Shown in pieces: positions 1-9,089 of a DNA stretch of 64,000 nt. The stretch is taken from the NCBI GenBank assembly GCA_022843385.1, contig JALHNT010000022.1, forward strand, positions 59,367 through 123,366, given 5' to 3'. A program made the translations under genes and the position numbers. Source of the DNA: Anaerolineae bacterium. Lineage in GTDB: Bacteria > Chloroflexota > Anaerolineae > Aggregatilineales > Phototrophicaceae. The notes under the pieces are model-generated. The model worked only from the letters and a program-made list of their open reading frames with translations. It made no database searches and had not been told where the DNA came from. Numbering within the stretch: position 1 is the stretch's first letter; each line of letters starts with the position of its first letter.

Positions 1-20
1 AGGTTCAGGGGGAACTCTAT

Positions 21-863
21 ATGCTCGCATCGTTGATTATCGCCCTGCGCGAAGGGCTGGAAGCCTCGCTCATCGTTGGCATCGTCTTCGGTTTCCTGCG
101 CAAAACCGGTCAGTCGTCACAGGCGCGCTATGCCTGGTACGGGGTGATTACCGCCGTGCTGGTCAGCGTGGCGGTGGCGCTGGGCATCCAGGCGGTTGGC
201 GCGGAACTGGAAGGCCAGGCCGAACAAATCTTTGAAGGCACAATGATGTTGATCGCCGTCGGTCTGCTGACGTGGATGATCTTCTGGATGCGCTATCATT
301 CGCGTACCCTCAAGTCTAACCTGGAGAGCGAACTCCAGACCGCCATGACATCGGGCAATCCACGCGCCCTGTTTGCCGTTACCTTCTTCGCTGTCGTCCG
401 TGAGGGCATCGAAACCGCGCTGTTTATCTCGGCAGTGGCGCTGACAGCGGCCGATGGCGGCACGCTGCTGGGAACGCTGCTTGGTCTGATGGCCTCGGTC
501 ATCATCGGTTACGCCATCTACGCCTCCACCACCCGGCTCAACCTGAGCCAGTTCTTCAATGTCACCAGCTTCCTGCTGCTGCTGTTCGCTGCCGGGTTGC
601 TGGCGCATGGCATCCATGAGTTTCAGGAAGCCGGTCTGCTTTTCACCCTCAACGAACACCTGTGGAACACCGGCAACCTGATCGCCGAGGACTCAACCGT
701 CGGTCAACTGCTGCGGGCGCTGTTCGGCTATCATGCCAGCCCGTCGCTGGAAGAAGTCGTCGTCTACTGGGGCTACTGGCTGGCGATCCTGCTGGTTGTG
801 CCGCGTCTGGTGGATCGTCGTATCGCCCAGGCGCAGTCGGTCGCCAAACCTGTGACCACCTGA
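21..863 (+). CDS. FTR1-family high-affinity iron permease
   Basis: Integral membrane protein of 280 residues, the usual size for FTR1/EfeU permeases that carry ferric iron, or ferrous iron after oxidation, across the cytoplasmic membrane. Seen directly: two REGxE signatures that supply the acidic iron ligands, REGLEAS near residue 11 and REGIETA near residue 127, each in a membrane helix, and about seven hydrophobic segments. ATG at 21 follows a purine-rich AGGGGGA at a good distance. No EfeO or EfeB partner gene lies downstream, so it is either a stand-alone permease or the last gene of an operon that begins outside the window. The family is clear; the iron species transported is inferred. 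Confidence 0.9.
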   Translation: MLASLIIALREGLEASLIVGIVFGFLRKTGQSSQARYAWYGVITAVLVSVAVALGIQAVGAELEGQAEQIFEGTMMLIAVGLLTWMIFWMRYHSRTLKSNLESELQTAMTSGNPRALFAVTFFAVVREGIETALFISAVALTAADGGTLLGTLLGLMASVIIGYAIYASTTRLNLSQFFNVTSFLLLLFAAGLLAHGIHEFQEAGLLFTLNEHLWNTGNLIAEDSTVGQLLRALFGYHASPSLEEVVVYWGYWLAILLVVPRLVDRRIAQAQSVAKPVTT

Positions 864-904
864 CACGCCGCTCATCAGCCCTGATACTCATCATTCGTCG
901 TCAT

Positions 905-1192
905 TCAGCTTTGAAACAGCCGGGCAAAGCCGTCGTAGGGCGAAAGCGGCATGATCTCAAATTCGATCAGCCGATGGCGCACCAGCGGCAGCGACGCCAA
1001 TACCTCATGAGCCTGCGCAAGATTGTCGCATTCCAGCACCAGCACGGCGGTATGCTGATCGCCGCGGAAGTAGATCTCCCGTACCTGTCCCGAAAGATAC
1101 AACGCCCAGACCTGCGCCGCTTCATCTTTCAGATGGGGTTGGTAGATGGCTGAATCGGTACTGAGTTCACGTTCAAGTGCTAACAGCTTCAC
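905..1192 (-). CDS. small YCII-like / muconolactone-isomerase-like protein
   Basis: A 95-residue cytoplasmic protein starting at GTG, with AGGAAAG about eleven bases upstream. The alternation of strands and helices, the ending MPLSPYDGFARLFQS and the central AVLVLECDNLAQAHEVLASLPLV resemble the small dimeric alpha-beta-barrel proteins of the YCII and muconolactone isomerase groups. No catalytic residue can be assigned. It stands alone, convergent with the iron permease (41 bp between their ends), and its coding strand runs through to its stop without conflict. Function is unknown; the fold assignment is by sequence impression only. Confidence 0.6.
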   Translation of the reverse strand: MKLLALERELSTDSAIYQPHLKDEAAQVWALYLSGQVREIYFRGDQHTAVLVLECDNLAQAHEVLASLPLVRHRLIEFEIMPLSPYDGFARLFQS

Positions 1193-1418
1193 GGTTGCGG
1201 TCTTTCCTGCTCACTCAAGAGCAAATCTTCCTCATGGTCGAATAATTCTACCGACCCATTCTGATTTCTATCGACGCTCAGCTCACCCCGGCTTCATCTG
1301 CGCTTCAGATTTCATTCACCTCTGGCTAGACCAGCGCTCATTACGGCTTTCATAATCACTCAGATTGCTCCCGTACTCTGACAGCCATCGGATTGAACAA
1401 ATGAGGAGAATTCTGAAG

Positions 1419-2474
1419 ATGCGTAAATTGTTGCTCCTGGTATTGGCTGCTGTTCTGCTGGTGGGTGTCGTACCCGCTTTTGGTCAGGATGAACCCGGTA
1501 CCATCGCCGAAATCGTGATCGCTTCGACCACTGCCGAGACCCCTGAGTTCACCGTCCTGCTCGCCGCGGTTCAGGCCGCCAGCCCCGCTTTCGTGGAAGC
1601 GCTGTCGAATGCCGACAATCAGATGACCGTCTTCGCCCCCACCGACGCCGCTTTCGGTGCCCTGCTGGCCGCATTGAACGTGACCGCCGAAGACCTGCTG
1701 GCGAACACCGCCCTGCTGAACGTCGTCCTCAGCTATCATATCGTCCCGGCGTCCTTTGACGCTGCTGCTGTCGTCGCTCTCGACGGCGCAATTGTCGGCA
1801 CCATGCTGCCTGATGCCCCGCTGGCGATCAGCCTGGATGGCGACGCAGTGAAGGTCAATGAAGCCACCGTCGTCGCAGCCGATGTGATGGCCTCGAACGG
1901 TGTCGTCCATGTAATTGACTCGGTGCTGCTGCCCGCCGACGCGATGGAACGCGCTGAAGCGATGGGCATGATGGCCGAGATGACCCCTGATCCGATGATG
2001 GCCGCGCCGGTGACCCTGGCCGAGACCGTCGTCGCTGCGACCCAGGCTTCGACCCCGGAATTCACCGTCCTGCTGGCCGCTGTCAGCGCTGCTGACCCCA
2101 GCATCCTGGGGATGCTCTCCAGCACCGGCAACTACACCGTATTTGCCCCGACCGATGCCGCCTTCGGTGCCGCTCTGACTGCGCTGAATGTGACGGCTGA
2201 AGCACTGCTGGCCGACACCGCCAACCTGAACCGCATCCTGGCGTACCATGTCGTCCCCGGCAAGTTCTCTGCTGCTACCGTGATCGCCGCTGTTGGTGAT
2301 AATGCCGATGGCATCAAGGTCGCCACCATGGTTCCGGGCGTCGCCCTGACCCTGAAGGTGATGGATGGCGCGGTAATGGTTGATGGCGCGACTGTGGTCG
2401 CCGCTGACGTGATGGCCTCCAACGGCATCGTCCATGTCATCGACGCCGTGATCCTGCCCCCGGCTGCTCAATAA
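1419..2474 (+). CDS. secreted protein with two fasciclin (FAS1) domains
   Basis: A 351-residue exported protein. ATG at 1419 was chosen because it gives a clean signal peptide (MRKLLLLVLAAVLLVGVVPA, cleavage after AFGQ) and follows a GAGGAG about twelve bases upstream; the reading frame is open further upstream to 1365 but that extension is not signal-like. Two FAS1 repeats follow, each with the H1 box FTVLLAA, the motif TVFAPTDAAFGA, and the H2 box IVHVIDSVLLP or IVHVIDAVILP. A Met- and Pro-rich linker joins them. FAS1 domains usually mediate adhesion in the envelope or extracellular matrix. A strong terminator follows the stop, so it is probably monocistronic. Confidence 0.9.
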   Translation: MRKLLLLVLAAVLLVGVVPAFGQDEPGTIAEIVIASTTAETPEFTVLLAAVQAASPAFVEALSNADNQMTVFAPTDAAFGALLAALNVTAEDLLANTALLNVVLSYHIVPASFDAAAVVALDGAIVGTMLPDAPLAISLDGDAVKVNEATVVAADVMASNGVVHVIDSVLLPADAMERAEAMGMMAEMTPDPMMAAPVTLAETVVAATQASTPEFTVLLAAVSAADPSILGMLSSTGNYTVFAPTDAAFGAALTALNVTAEALLADTANLNRILAYHVVPGKFSAATVIAAVGDNADGIKVATMVPGVALTLKVMDGAVMVDGATVVAADVMASNGIVHVIDAVILPPAAQ

Positions 2475-2502
2475 GACGAGTTCGCCACCTGTGTAAAACG
2501 AG

Positions 2503-2530
2503 CAGGGCAGCCTACGGGTTGCCCTGTTTG
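2503..2530 (+). terminator. Rho-independent terminator after the FAS1 gene
   Basis: Ten-base stem CAGGGCAGCC / GGTTGCCCTG with one G-T wobble, a TACG tetraloop (a stabilising UNCG-type loop in RNA) and a T-containing tail TTTGCGTTT. It begins 28 bases after the stop codon of the FAS1 gene. Confidence 0.75.
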
Positions 2531-2761
2531 CGTTTAGACTGTGAGAATCATTGAGTTGGTGCAGATAATGTTGGGGGATGCGCCTGCTGCATAGCATTTG
2601 CGAGGAGTAAGTGTGCCGATGGACTCTGCCGTCATCGACAGGTGGTTGCGGATGGGCTAGACTCGATTCAGATACACCTCAGAAAACATCGCTCAACTCG
2701 TTGCTGCCCTCCCACTGGGGCATATCCCGATCCATACCTCACCCCCATGAGGAGGTTCTGG

Positions 2762-5344
2762 ATGACGGATCATAACTTGACTGCGACCGGCGTATCCCAC
2801 CACACACTGCGCCAGATGACCTCTTTTGTTGGTCGCGAAACCGAAATCGTTGACATCATGCAGCGGATGAACAACCCGCTGTGCCAGCTCCTCACCCTGG
2901 TGGGGCCGGGCGGCATCGGCAAGACACGGTTGGCGCTGGAGATTGCGCATGGCTGCCGCGCCGCTTACCGCGATGGGGTCTGCTTTGTTCCGCTGCAACC
3001 CTTGCGATCAGCCGATCATATCCCCTCAGCCATCGGACATACATTGGGACTCGCGATCCGCGAAGGCGACAACCCCATCCAGTTGGTCACTGAGTATCTG
3101 CGACCGCGCCAGATGCTGTTGATTCTTGACAACTTCGAACACCTGATAGATGGGGCGGACTGGGTGGCGACACTGCTGGCTGAAGCGCCGGATGTACGTA
3201 TCCTGGCAACATCCAGAGAACCGCTTAAGCTGCACGAGGAGTGGCAGTGGACAGTGGATGGATTGCGCTTTCCGGCGGTCGGAGCAGATGAGCCGGCGGA
3301 GGAGTACAGCGCAGTGCGCCTGTTCGTCGAGCGCGCGGTCCAGATCAACCCGGATTGGACGCTGGAGGCGAATCGCGCTGCTGTGATTCAGATCTGTCAG
3401 TTGGTTGAAGGCATTCCACTGGCGCTGGAGATGGCGGCCAACTGGAGCAAACTGTTGCCCTGTGAGGCGATTGTCCAGGCTATCCAGCACAGTATCGACT
3501 TTCTCACCAGCCGGGAACAGAACATCCCGGAACGCCATCGCAGTATGCGGGCGGTGTATAACCACTCGTGGCAGTTGCTGCATGAGGATGAGCGTCGCGT
3601 GTTCGAGCGCCTTTCGATCTTTCGCAGCGGCTTTACTGTGGATGCAGCGGAACAGGTGACTGGGGCGAGTCTGGAGACGCTGGCCGCATTGGTGGATAAG
3701 TCCTTCCTGCGGCAGCATCGCAGCGGGCGTTATGATATGCACGAGCTACTGCGGCAGTACGGGGCCGAGCAGCTTGCGACGTTTGGCAGCGCCGATGACG
3801 TGGCAGACCGGCACATGGACTACTTCGCTGATTTTGTGGCGCAGCGCGAACCGGAGGTGAAGGGCGAGAAGCAGCTCATGGCTCTGGATCGGTTGGAAGC
3901 GGACTTTGAGAACATCCGCGCCGCCTGGAGCCGCGCCGTCGTCCGGCAGCAGGGGGCTGTGATTGATCGGATGCTGGATGGGTTGTTCTGGTTCGGCGTC
4001 ATGCGCGGTTTTTCGCTGGATGTCCGGGCGCTACTGGATATCGCTCTGGCGGATAGCAGCCTGCCGGAGCCGGTGTGGGCGCGCTTGATGATCCGTATTC
4101 AGCAGGCGGCAGATGTGGACTTGATTGATCGTGCACAGGCAGTTGCCACAGAGGACGGGAACCCGGCTGAAGCGGCCTACTGCCTGATGCTGCGCGGCGA
4201 TTACAATACTGAGCATCGTCATGCCCTGGCGCTCACGGAATTGCACGAGGCGCTGGAGCAGTTCCGGCGCATCGGCGATGACTTCGGCATGGCGCTCACC
4301 CATCTGAGCATCAACTACTATCACGGATTCTTCTGTGACCAGGAGACGATGCAGAAGCATCTCGATCATGCGCTGCAACACGCGCGCCACATGGGCAACC
4401 CGTATCATCTGTACAAGGTGCTGTTCCGCCGGGGGTGGACCTATTGCAGTGAAGGGCAGTACACAGCCAGTGAGCGCGATTTCACCGAGGCGCTGGGCAT
4501 CGCCAACCAGATGGGCTTCCGCGATATGGGTGCCAGTTGCACCGGGTCGCTGGGCTGCCTGGCTTTCTTTCGCGGCGATTTTCAGCAGGCGAAGCGGATG
4601 GCCGCCCAGAACCTTGAAGGCGTCAGCCACATGACGGATACCGGCGAACGGGGCTTTGTGCGGATCATTCAGAGCTATATCACCAGTGCCGAAGGCAATT
4701 ATGCCGAAGCGCTTCAGTTGGCAGAAGAAGCCAGCATCCTCGTCAGACCGAATCGGATGCGCGAACGGTCTGCCGCGCGTGGCCTGGCACTGGCGTACTG
4801 CGGCCTGGGGGAATTTGAGAAAGCCCGCCAACAGGCGCATTGGGCGTTGGCAGAAGAACTGAGTACGGGTATCCGCTTGTGGATTATGCCGGTGTTTGCG
4901 CTGGTGCTGGCGCATGAGGGCGAATCGGTTCGGGCTGCCGAACTGCTGGGACTGATCTTCACCCATCCCGCCAGTCCGACCGGATGGCTGGAAAATTGGA
5001 GTCTGTTGACCGAGTTGCGGGCGCGGCTTACTGCCGAACTGGGCATAGATGAGTACGCAGCCGCCTGGCAGCGGGGCAGTGAGCTTGAACTGCAAACTGT
5101 GGTTGAAGACCTGCTGCTGACCGATGGCAGCGTGCGTCAACCACTGGCTGAACCCTTGACACCGCGCGAGCTGGATGTGCTGCGCCTGATCGCCGATGGC
5201 TTATCCAACCATGACATTGCGGCGACTTTAGTGGTGGGCGAAGGCACTGTGCGCACCCATGTCTACAACCTGTGTCATAAGCTCGGCGTCCGCAACCGTA
5301 CCAGCGCTGTTGCCCGTGCCCGCGAGCTCCACATCCTCGGCTGA
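2762..5344 (+). CDS. large ATPase transcriptional regulator with C-terminal LuxR HTH
   Basis: An 860-residue regulator. The start at 2762 has GGAGG six bases upstream; an earlier in-frame ATG at 2747 overlaps that ribosome-binding site. The N-terminal third is a STAND-type NTPase: TSFVGRE, Walker [10 protein letters not shown] near residue 50 and Walker [12 protein letters not shown], followed by winged-helix-like sequence. The centre is helical and TPR-like. The last 60 residues are a LuxR/GerE helix-turn-helix ([20 protein letters not shown], then [16 protein letters not shown]). Such proteins bind a ligand through the repeat region and activate transcription. The target genes are unknown; the adjacent FAS1 and repeat-protein genes are candidates only by proximity. 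Confidence 0.88.
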   Translation: MTDHNLTATGVSHHTLRQMTSFVGRETEIVDIMQRMNNPLCQLLTLVGPGGIGKTRLALEIAHGCRAAYRDGVCFVPLQPLRSADHIPSAIGHTLGLAIREGDNPIQLVTEYLRPRQMLLILDNFEHLIDGADWVATLLAEAPDVRILATSREPLKLHEEWQWTVDGLRFPAVGADEPAEEYSAVRLFVERAVQINPDWTLEANRAAVIQICQLVEGIPLALEMAANWSKLLPCEAIVQAIQHSIDFLTSREQNIPERHRSMRAVYNHSWQLLHEDERRVFERLSIFRSGFTVDAAEQVTGASLETLAALVDKSFLRQHRSGRYDMHELLRQYGAEQLATFGSADDVADRHMDYFADFVAQREPEVKGEKQLMALDRLEADFENIRAAWSRAVVRQQGAVIDRMLDGLFWFGVMRGFSLDVRALLDIALADSSLPEPVWARLMIRIQQAADVDLIDRAQAVATEDGNPAEAAYCLMLRGDYNTEHRHALALTELHEALEQFRRIGDDFGMALTHLSINYYHGFFCDQETMQKHLDHALQHARHMGNPYHLYKVLFRRGWTYCSEGQYTASERDFTEALGIANQMGFRDMGASCTGSLGCLAFFRGDFQQAKRMAAQNLEGVSHMTDTGERGFVRIIQSYITSAEGNYAEALQLAEEASILVRPNRMRERSAARGLALAYCGLGEFEKARQQAHWALAEELSTGIRLWIMPVFALVLAHEGESVRAAELLGLIFTHPASPTGWLENWSLLTELRARLTAELGIDEYAAAWQRGSELELQTVVEDLLLTDGSVRQPLAEPLTPRELDVLRLIADGLSNHDIAATLVVGEGTVRTHVYNLCHKLGVRNRTSAVARARELHILG

Positions 5345-5464
5345 CCACTGTATCTTCCAAAAATCAACACACCGCAACACCCATCTATGACTTTTTTCAG
5401 AGGCATCGGATCGGGTCAGGATTTATGCTGAAGGCAGAATTCAACTCTACCAGAGGAGAACACC

Positions 5465-5917
5465 ATGTTACGTCAACAGCAGCAGCATGATCGCCATTTT
5501 CCGTTGATGGTGGTCGCAGTTGTCGTCATCGGGCTGGTTGCTTTCGGGCTGATCTGGTCGCTGGCGGGGCTTGTGCGCAACCTGACCGTTAGCCCGACCG
5601 CCTACAATCCGGTTGCTGATATGAGCACCCATGCGCTCTCGCCGCAGTGGGTTGCCTATCGCAATAACTACGAACCGAGCTACGCGGTTTCCGCTTATGA
5701 CGCCTACGGCCTGCCACCAGAATGGCGTGTTTACCGTGCCAACTACGAACCGAGCTACGCGGTTTCCGCTTATGACGCCTACGGCCTGTCACCAGAATGG
5801 CGTGTTTACCGTGCCAACTACGAACCGAGTTATGCGGTTTCAGCCTATGACGCCTACGGTTTGTCACCAGAATGGCGTGCCTATCGCGATAACTACGAGC
5901 CGAGTTATTTGCCGTGA
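5465..5917 (+). CDS. small membrane protein with 25-residue tandem repeats
   Basis: A 150-residue protein with one N-terminal transmembrane helix (about residues 13-37, PLMVVAVVVIGLVAFGLIW) and a Tyr/Pro-rich tail made of four copies, two complete, of a 25-residue repeat YGLSPEWRVYRANYEPSYAV followed by SAYDA. ATG at 5465 has GAGGAG nine bases upstream. The repeats are nearly identical at the DNA level (75-bp period), so they expanded recently. The tail has many Tyr and no Cys; polarity predicts a short cytoplasmic N-terminus and an exported tail, but this is inference. I do not recognise the family. Long reverse-strand reading frames over the repeats are artefacts of the periodic sequence. 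Confidence 0.75.
   Translation: MLRQQQQHDRHFPLMVVAVVVIGLVAFGLIWSLAGLVRNLTVSPTAYNPVADMSTHALSPQWVAYRNNYEPSYAVSAYDAYGLPPEWRVYRANYEPSYAVSAYDAYGLSPEWRVYRANYEPSYAVSAYDAYGLSPEWRAYRDNYEPSYLP
5630..5911 (+). repeat. 75-bp coding tandem repeat, about 3.8 copies
   Basis: Period of 75 bp. Copy 1 (5630-5704) is diverged at its start, copies 2 (5705-5779) and 3 (5780-5854) differ at only a few bases, and copy 4 (5855-5911) is truncated by the stop. The period is a multiple of three, so gain or loss of a unit keeps the reading frame. The length may therefore vary between strains. Confidence 0.9.
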
Positions 5918-6243
5918 GGAATAGACTGACTGTGAGCATCTGGGATTGGCTATGGGATTAAGGGACGATGTTTAGTGTGGACACAGGAACAGGTGAGAGC
6001 GGGTCGATCTCGGTCAGCAGTCCGCCATAAACGAACAACGGCATACTTGGTGAACAGGGGCAAGCATAGAGTTTGTCCCTGTTTGTTTGGGTGGAAGCCA
6101 TCACCCTCGACTTCAAGATGTCGATGAAGCCAGCCCCGCGAACATGGGATGTAATAGAAGTAACTATAATGGATGCATTGGATGCGGTTGGGTAGGGCGG
6201 GCGATGGTATCATCGGCAAACGACGTCAACAAGGAACCCACCC
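5918..6243. other. intergenic stretch without a recognisable gene
   Basis: 326 bp between the repeat protein and the DMT-like transporter. A reverse-strand frame of 89 codons spans most of it but has no signal, no recognisable domain and no convincing ribosome-binding site. I see no clear terminator. AAGGAACCC just before 6244 serves the next gene. Confidence 0.5.
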
Positions 6244-6693
6244 ATGCCTGAACTACTCATCACCATCATCATCGGTCTGATCGGCGGATTGGCCGTCGGT
6301 CTACAGGGGCCGCTCTCCGGCATCATGTCGCGGACGCTAGGGCCGAACTCAGCGACCTTCATCATTCACTTCAGCGGCGCGCTGGCATCCGGCTTGCTGC
6401 TGCTGCTGGCACGGGGCGAGAATATTCGTCAGTGGCGCGAAGTCCCCTGGTACGCACTGGTCTCCGGTGTGCTGGGGGTGATCCTGTATCTGACGTTCAG
6501 CCACACCCTGCCGCGCATCGGGGCGACGGGTGCGATTGCGCTGCTCATCATGGCGCAGTTGTCGCTGACGGTGGTGATCGACCATTTTGGCTGGTTCGGC
6601 GTTCTGCAACGCTCGATTGACCTGACCAAACTGGTCGGTGCCGGGCTGCTGCTGGCCGGGGCGTACCTGTTGGTGCGACAGCCAGGGGCATAA
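6244..6693 (+). CDS. DMT-superfamily membrane protein (YdcZ/DUF606-like)
   Basis: A 149-residue protein with five hydrophobic helices: LLITIIIGLIGGLAVGLQGP, then FIIHFSGALASGLLLLL, WYALVSGVLGVILYL, TGAIALLIMAQLSLTVVI and KLVGAGLLLAGAYLLVRQ. The opening GLxVGLQGPLSGIMSRTLG and the HFSGALASG helix are characteristic of the short five-helix DMT proteins often annotated DUF606 or YdcZ, thought to act as homo- or heterodimeric transporters. Length fits the family. The gene ends eight bases from the convergent polymerase IV gene. Substrate unknown. Confidence 0.82.
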   Translation: MPELLITIIIGLIGGLAVGLQGPLSGIMSRTLGPNSATFIIHFSGALASGLLLLLARGENIRQWREVPWYALVSGVLGVILYLTFSHTLPRIGATGAIALLIMAQLSLTVVIDHFGWFGVLQRSIDLTKLVGAGLLLAGAYLLVRQPGA

Positions 6694-6700
6694 CTGTCAG

Positions 6701-7876
6701 TTATTCTTCCAGCAGATCGCTGCCGCGCCGGACGATGCGATCACCGAAGCGGTTACGCAGCTCATCCAGGGCGTTCTCCAACCGGGTGTCGGCTTCGCGC
6801 GGGGGTGGGTCGAACAGACCGGGTTGGTACTCGCCGCCGGCAAAGCCGCTGACGCCAACGCCAATCAGCCGCACCGCCCGCCCCTTCGGCCAGGCACGGG
6901 TGAACAGATCATATGCCGCCTCAAAGATCACATTGTCATGCTGGGTCGGTTGGTTGAGCGTGACCTGACGGGTGAGGGTGGTGAAGTCCGACCAGCGCAG
7001 CTTGATCTTGATAGTGGTGCCGCTCAGTCCATCGCGCCGCAGCCGCAGCCCCACCTCATCCGCCAGCGTCCGCAGCGTCCGGCGCAGCGTCTCGCCATCA
7101 CGGACATCCTGGGTGAAGGTCGTCTCCTTGCTGACGGATTTGGTTTCGCTTTCGGTTTCCACCGCCCGTTCATCGATGCCGCGTGCGTGCTGCGCCATCT
7201 CCTCGCCATGCTTGCCGAAGCGTCGGATCAGCGCCGACGTTGGGTAACGCGCCAGATCGCCGATGGTGGTCACGCCCAGCTTCAGCAGGGTCTCCGCGGT
7301 TTTTGGGCCGACACCCCATAACTCACGCACCGGTAGCGGATCGAGGAAGGCGGCTTCCTGACCGGGTGGCACTCGCGTGATGGCGTTGGGCGGCGCCCCT
7401 TTGACAGCCCGATCCTTGCCGATGTTGTTGGCGATCTTAGCGACCAGTTTGTTGCTGGCGACTCCCAATGAGCAGGGCAGGGCGAGTTCCTGGTTGATGC
7501 GGGTTTGCAGGCGGCGGGCGATGGCCGCGCCGTCTTCGCGCAGCAGCGTGACATCGAGAAAGGCTTCGTCAATCGAAATCTGCTCGACGTAGGGGGTCAG
7601 GTCTTGTAAGCGCTCCATCACCTGGGACGAGTGGGCGTGATAGGCGTCGAAATGCGCCGGACAGATGATGAGGCCAGGGCAGAGCCGCACCGCCTGTGAC
7701 ATGGGCATGGCTGAACGGACGCCGAACGCCCGCGCCGGATACGAGCAGGAGGCGACCACGCCACGCTGGTCGGGTTGACCGCCGACGGCGAAGGCTTTGC
7801 CGCGCAGCGCCGGATCGCGCTGTTCTTCGACGGCACAGTAAAAGGCATCCAGGTCGAGGTGTAAAATCTTGCGCAT
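6701..7876 (-). CDS. dinB: DNA polymerase IV (Y-family)
   Basis: A 391-residue translesion polymerase that copies damaged templates with low fidelity. ATG at 7876 was chosen because the family begins MRKILHLDLDAFYCAVEEQ; the frame stays open ten codons further upstream. Seen: metal ligands in HLDLDAFYCAVE and in SIDEAFLDVT, fingers/palm segment, helix-hairpin-helix thumb region LWGVGPKTAETLLKLGVTTI, and the little-finger domain with RLIGVGVSGFAG. Family length is typical (350-400). The C-terminal beta-clamp peptide cannot be fixed with certainty, though GLFDPP near the end resembles one. The divergent neighbour starts about 100 bp away; no obvious SOS operator was identified. Confidence 0.95.
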   Translation of the reverse strand: MRKILHLDLDAFYCAVEEQRDPALRGKAFAVGGQPDQRGVVASCSYPARAFGVRSAMPMSQAVRLCPGLIICPAHFDAYHAHSSQVMERLQDLTPYVEQISIDEAFLDVTLLREDGAAIARRLQTRINQELALPCSLGVASNKLVAKIANNIGKDRAVKGAPPNAITRVPPGQEAAFLDPLPVRELWGVGPKTAETLLKLGVTTIGDLARYPTSALIRRFGKHGEEMAQHARGIDERAVETESETKSVSKETTFTQDVRDGETLRRTLRTLADEVGLRLRRDGLSGTTIKIKLRWSDFTTLTRQVTLNQPTQHDNVIFEAAYDLFTRAWPKGRAVRLIGVGVSGFAGGEYQPGLFDPPPREADTRLENALDELRNRFGDRIVRRGSDLLEE

Positions 7877-7977
7877 GATGCAGAACTCACACGGATCACG
7901 TCTCAATTATAGCGTCATTCGCCGGGTGTGTTTTCCATCTATACTGAGGATGGGTCGATTCAAAGACAGGTGCGTCA

Positions 7978-9024
7978 ATGATGGCTTCTGCGCGGCAGTG
8001 GGACATGAAACGGCTTGCTGGTTACGGGATGCTGCTGCTTTATGTCAGCGCTGCCCTGCTCTATCTGGCTTACTTCGCCTTCATCCTCAGCACCGGTCAG
8101 ACCGGCATTGACTACGACACCTTCATGCGGATCGGTGACCGCTTCCGCGCTGATGAACCGATCTGGACTGAGAACAGTTATTATCCGCTGCCCTATGTCA
8201 TCATCTTCGGCTGGTTCAGCGCCCTGCCGGTGCCAGTGAGCATATTACTCTGGCATCTCGTGCCGGTGTTGGCAGCCCTCTGGATCGCGCGGGGAAGACC
8301 CTGGCCGCTGTTGTTCGCGCCGTTGTTCGCCCATCTGGTCGGCGGGCAGACGGCGGTGTTTGCGATGGTTGGGCTGCACGTCTACTATCGTTATCATCAG
8401 GATTGGCGCGGCGGCATCGGGCTGGCGCTGCTGCTGCTGAAGCCCCAGTTGGGCTTATTTGTCCTGTTGTGGGCGGGGATTGAATGGCTGCGCGAGCTGG
8501 TGGCACGGCGGCGGATTACGCCCCAGGCGCTCGTGTTCGCCGCGCTCGGACTACTGCTGATTGCGCCCACCTTCCTCATCATCCCCGATTGGGTCAGTCA
8601 ATGGCTGTCACAGGCGCGCCCGCTGTTCATCCGGGCGATGGCGGCCTTCATCCCGCGCTCGATTCTGCTGCTGGTGCCGGAGGGCGGGGCGGTGTACTGG
8701 GGGCTGCTGGCGCTGCTGGGCGGTCTGCTGCTGGGGCTGGTGTGGTGGCTGGCCGGGCGGCGGCTGTCGCTCGATCACTATCTGCTGACCAGCTTCATCA
8801 TCAATCCCTTCGTCCACGATTACGATCTGATCCAACTGATCCCGCTGCTGCATCAGCCATCATTGCAGCGCACGGCGATCGTGGCCTCGATCCCGACCTG
8901 GCTGGTGATTGCGCTGGCCTATGGGGTAGACAGCGCCTGGTTCGTGGTGACGCTGATTGTCCCGTGTGTGCTGGCGGTCTCGCTGGTGCAGGCGCGCAAG
9001 GGTTCCGCTGCAACGATGGATTGA
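7978..9024 (+). CDS. GT87-like polytopic membrane glycosyltransferase
   Basis: A 348-residue protein with about nine or ten transmembrane helices. The N-terminal DYDTFMRIGDRFRADEPIW with a following YYPLPYVI resembles the first extracytoplasmic loop of GT-C enzymes of the DUF2029/GT87 group (polyprenyl-phosphate-sugar dependent), where an acidic pair near helix 1 is catalytic; here IDYDTF. LLLKPQLGLFVLLW is another group feature. Start uncertain: ATG at 7978 or 7981 with weak upstream signals, or 8008. A TATACT box at 7940-7945 may be its minus-10. The sugar donor and acceptor are unknown. Confidence 0.7.
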   Translation: MMASARQWDMKRLAGYGMLLLYVSAALLYLAYFAFILSTGQTGIDYDTFMRIGDRFRADEPIWTENSYYPLPYVIIFGWFSALPVPVSILLWHLVPVLAALWIARGRPWPLLFAPLFAHLVGGQTAVFAMVGLHVYYRYHQDWRGGIGLALLLLKPQLGLFVLLWAGIEWLRELVARRRITPQALVFAALGLLLIAPTFLIIPDWVSQWLSQARPLFIRAMAAFIPRSILLLVPEGGAVYWGLLALLGGLLLGLVWWLAGRRLSLDHYLLTSFIINPFVHDYDLIQLIPLLHQPSLQRTAIVASIPTWLVIALAYGVDSAWFVVTLIVPCVLAVSLVQARKGSAATMD

Positions 9025-9028
9025 CCCT

Positions 9029-9057
9029 TTGTGAGCCTTCATGGATGTGCGTATAAT
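9029..9057 (+). promoter_or_regulatory. sigma70-type promoter of hen1
   Basis: TTGTGA at 9029-9034, a 17-base spacer and a perfect TATAAT at 9052-9057, 32 bases before the ATG of hen1. It begins five bases after the stop codon of the preceding gene, so hen1 has its own promoter. Confidence 0.6.
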
Positions 9058-9089
9058 GGATTCATCGCTGTTCCATCAGAGGACGCACC

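Noticed and set aside
1356..2597. 413-codon reverse-strand frame over the FAS1 gene
   Set aside because: Shadow of the FAS1 gene; low complexity Gly/His/Arg translation without any family resemblance, and it runs across the terminator.
5589..5939. Reverse-strand basic repeat protein over 5589-5939
   Set aside because: It arises because the 75-bp repeat is free of stops in several frames; the forward frame has a membrane helix and a good ribosome-binding site.
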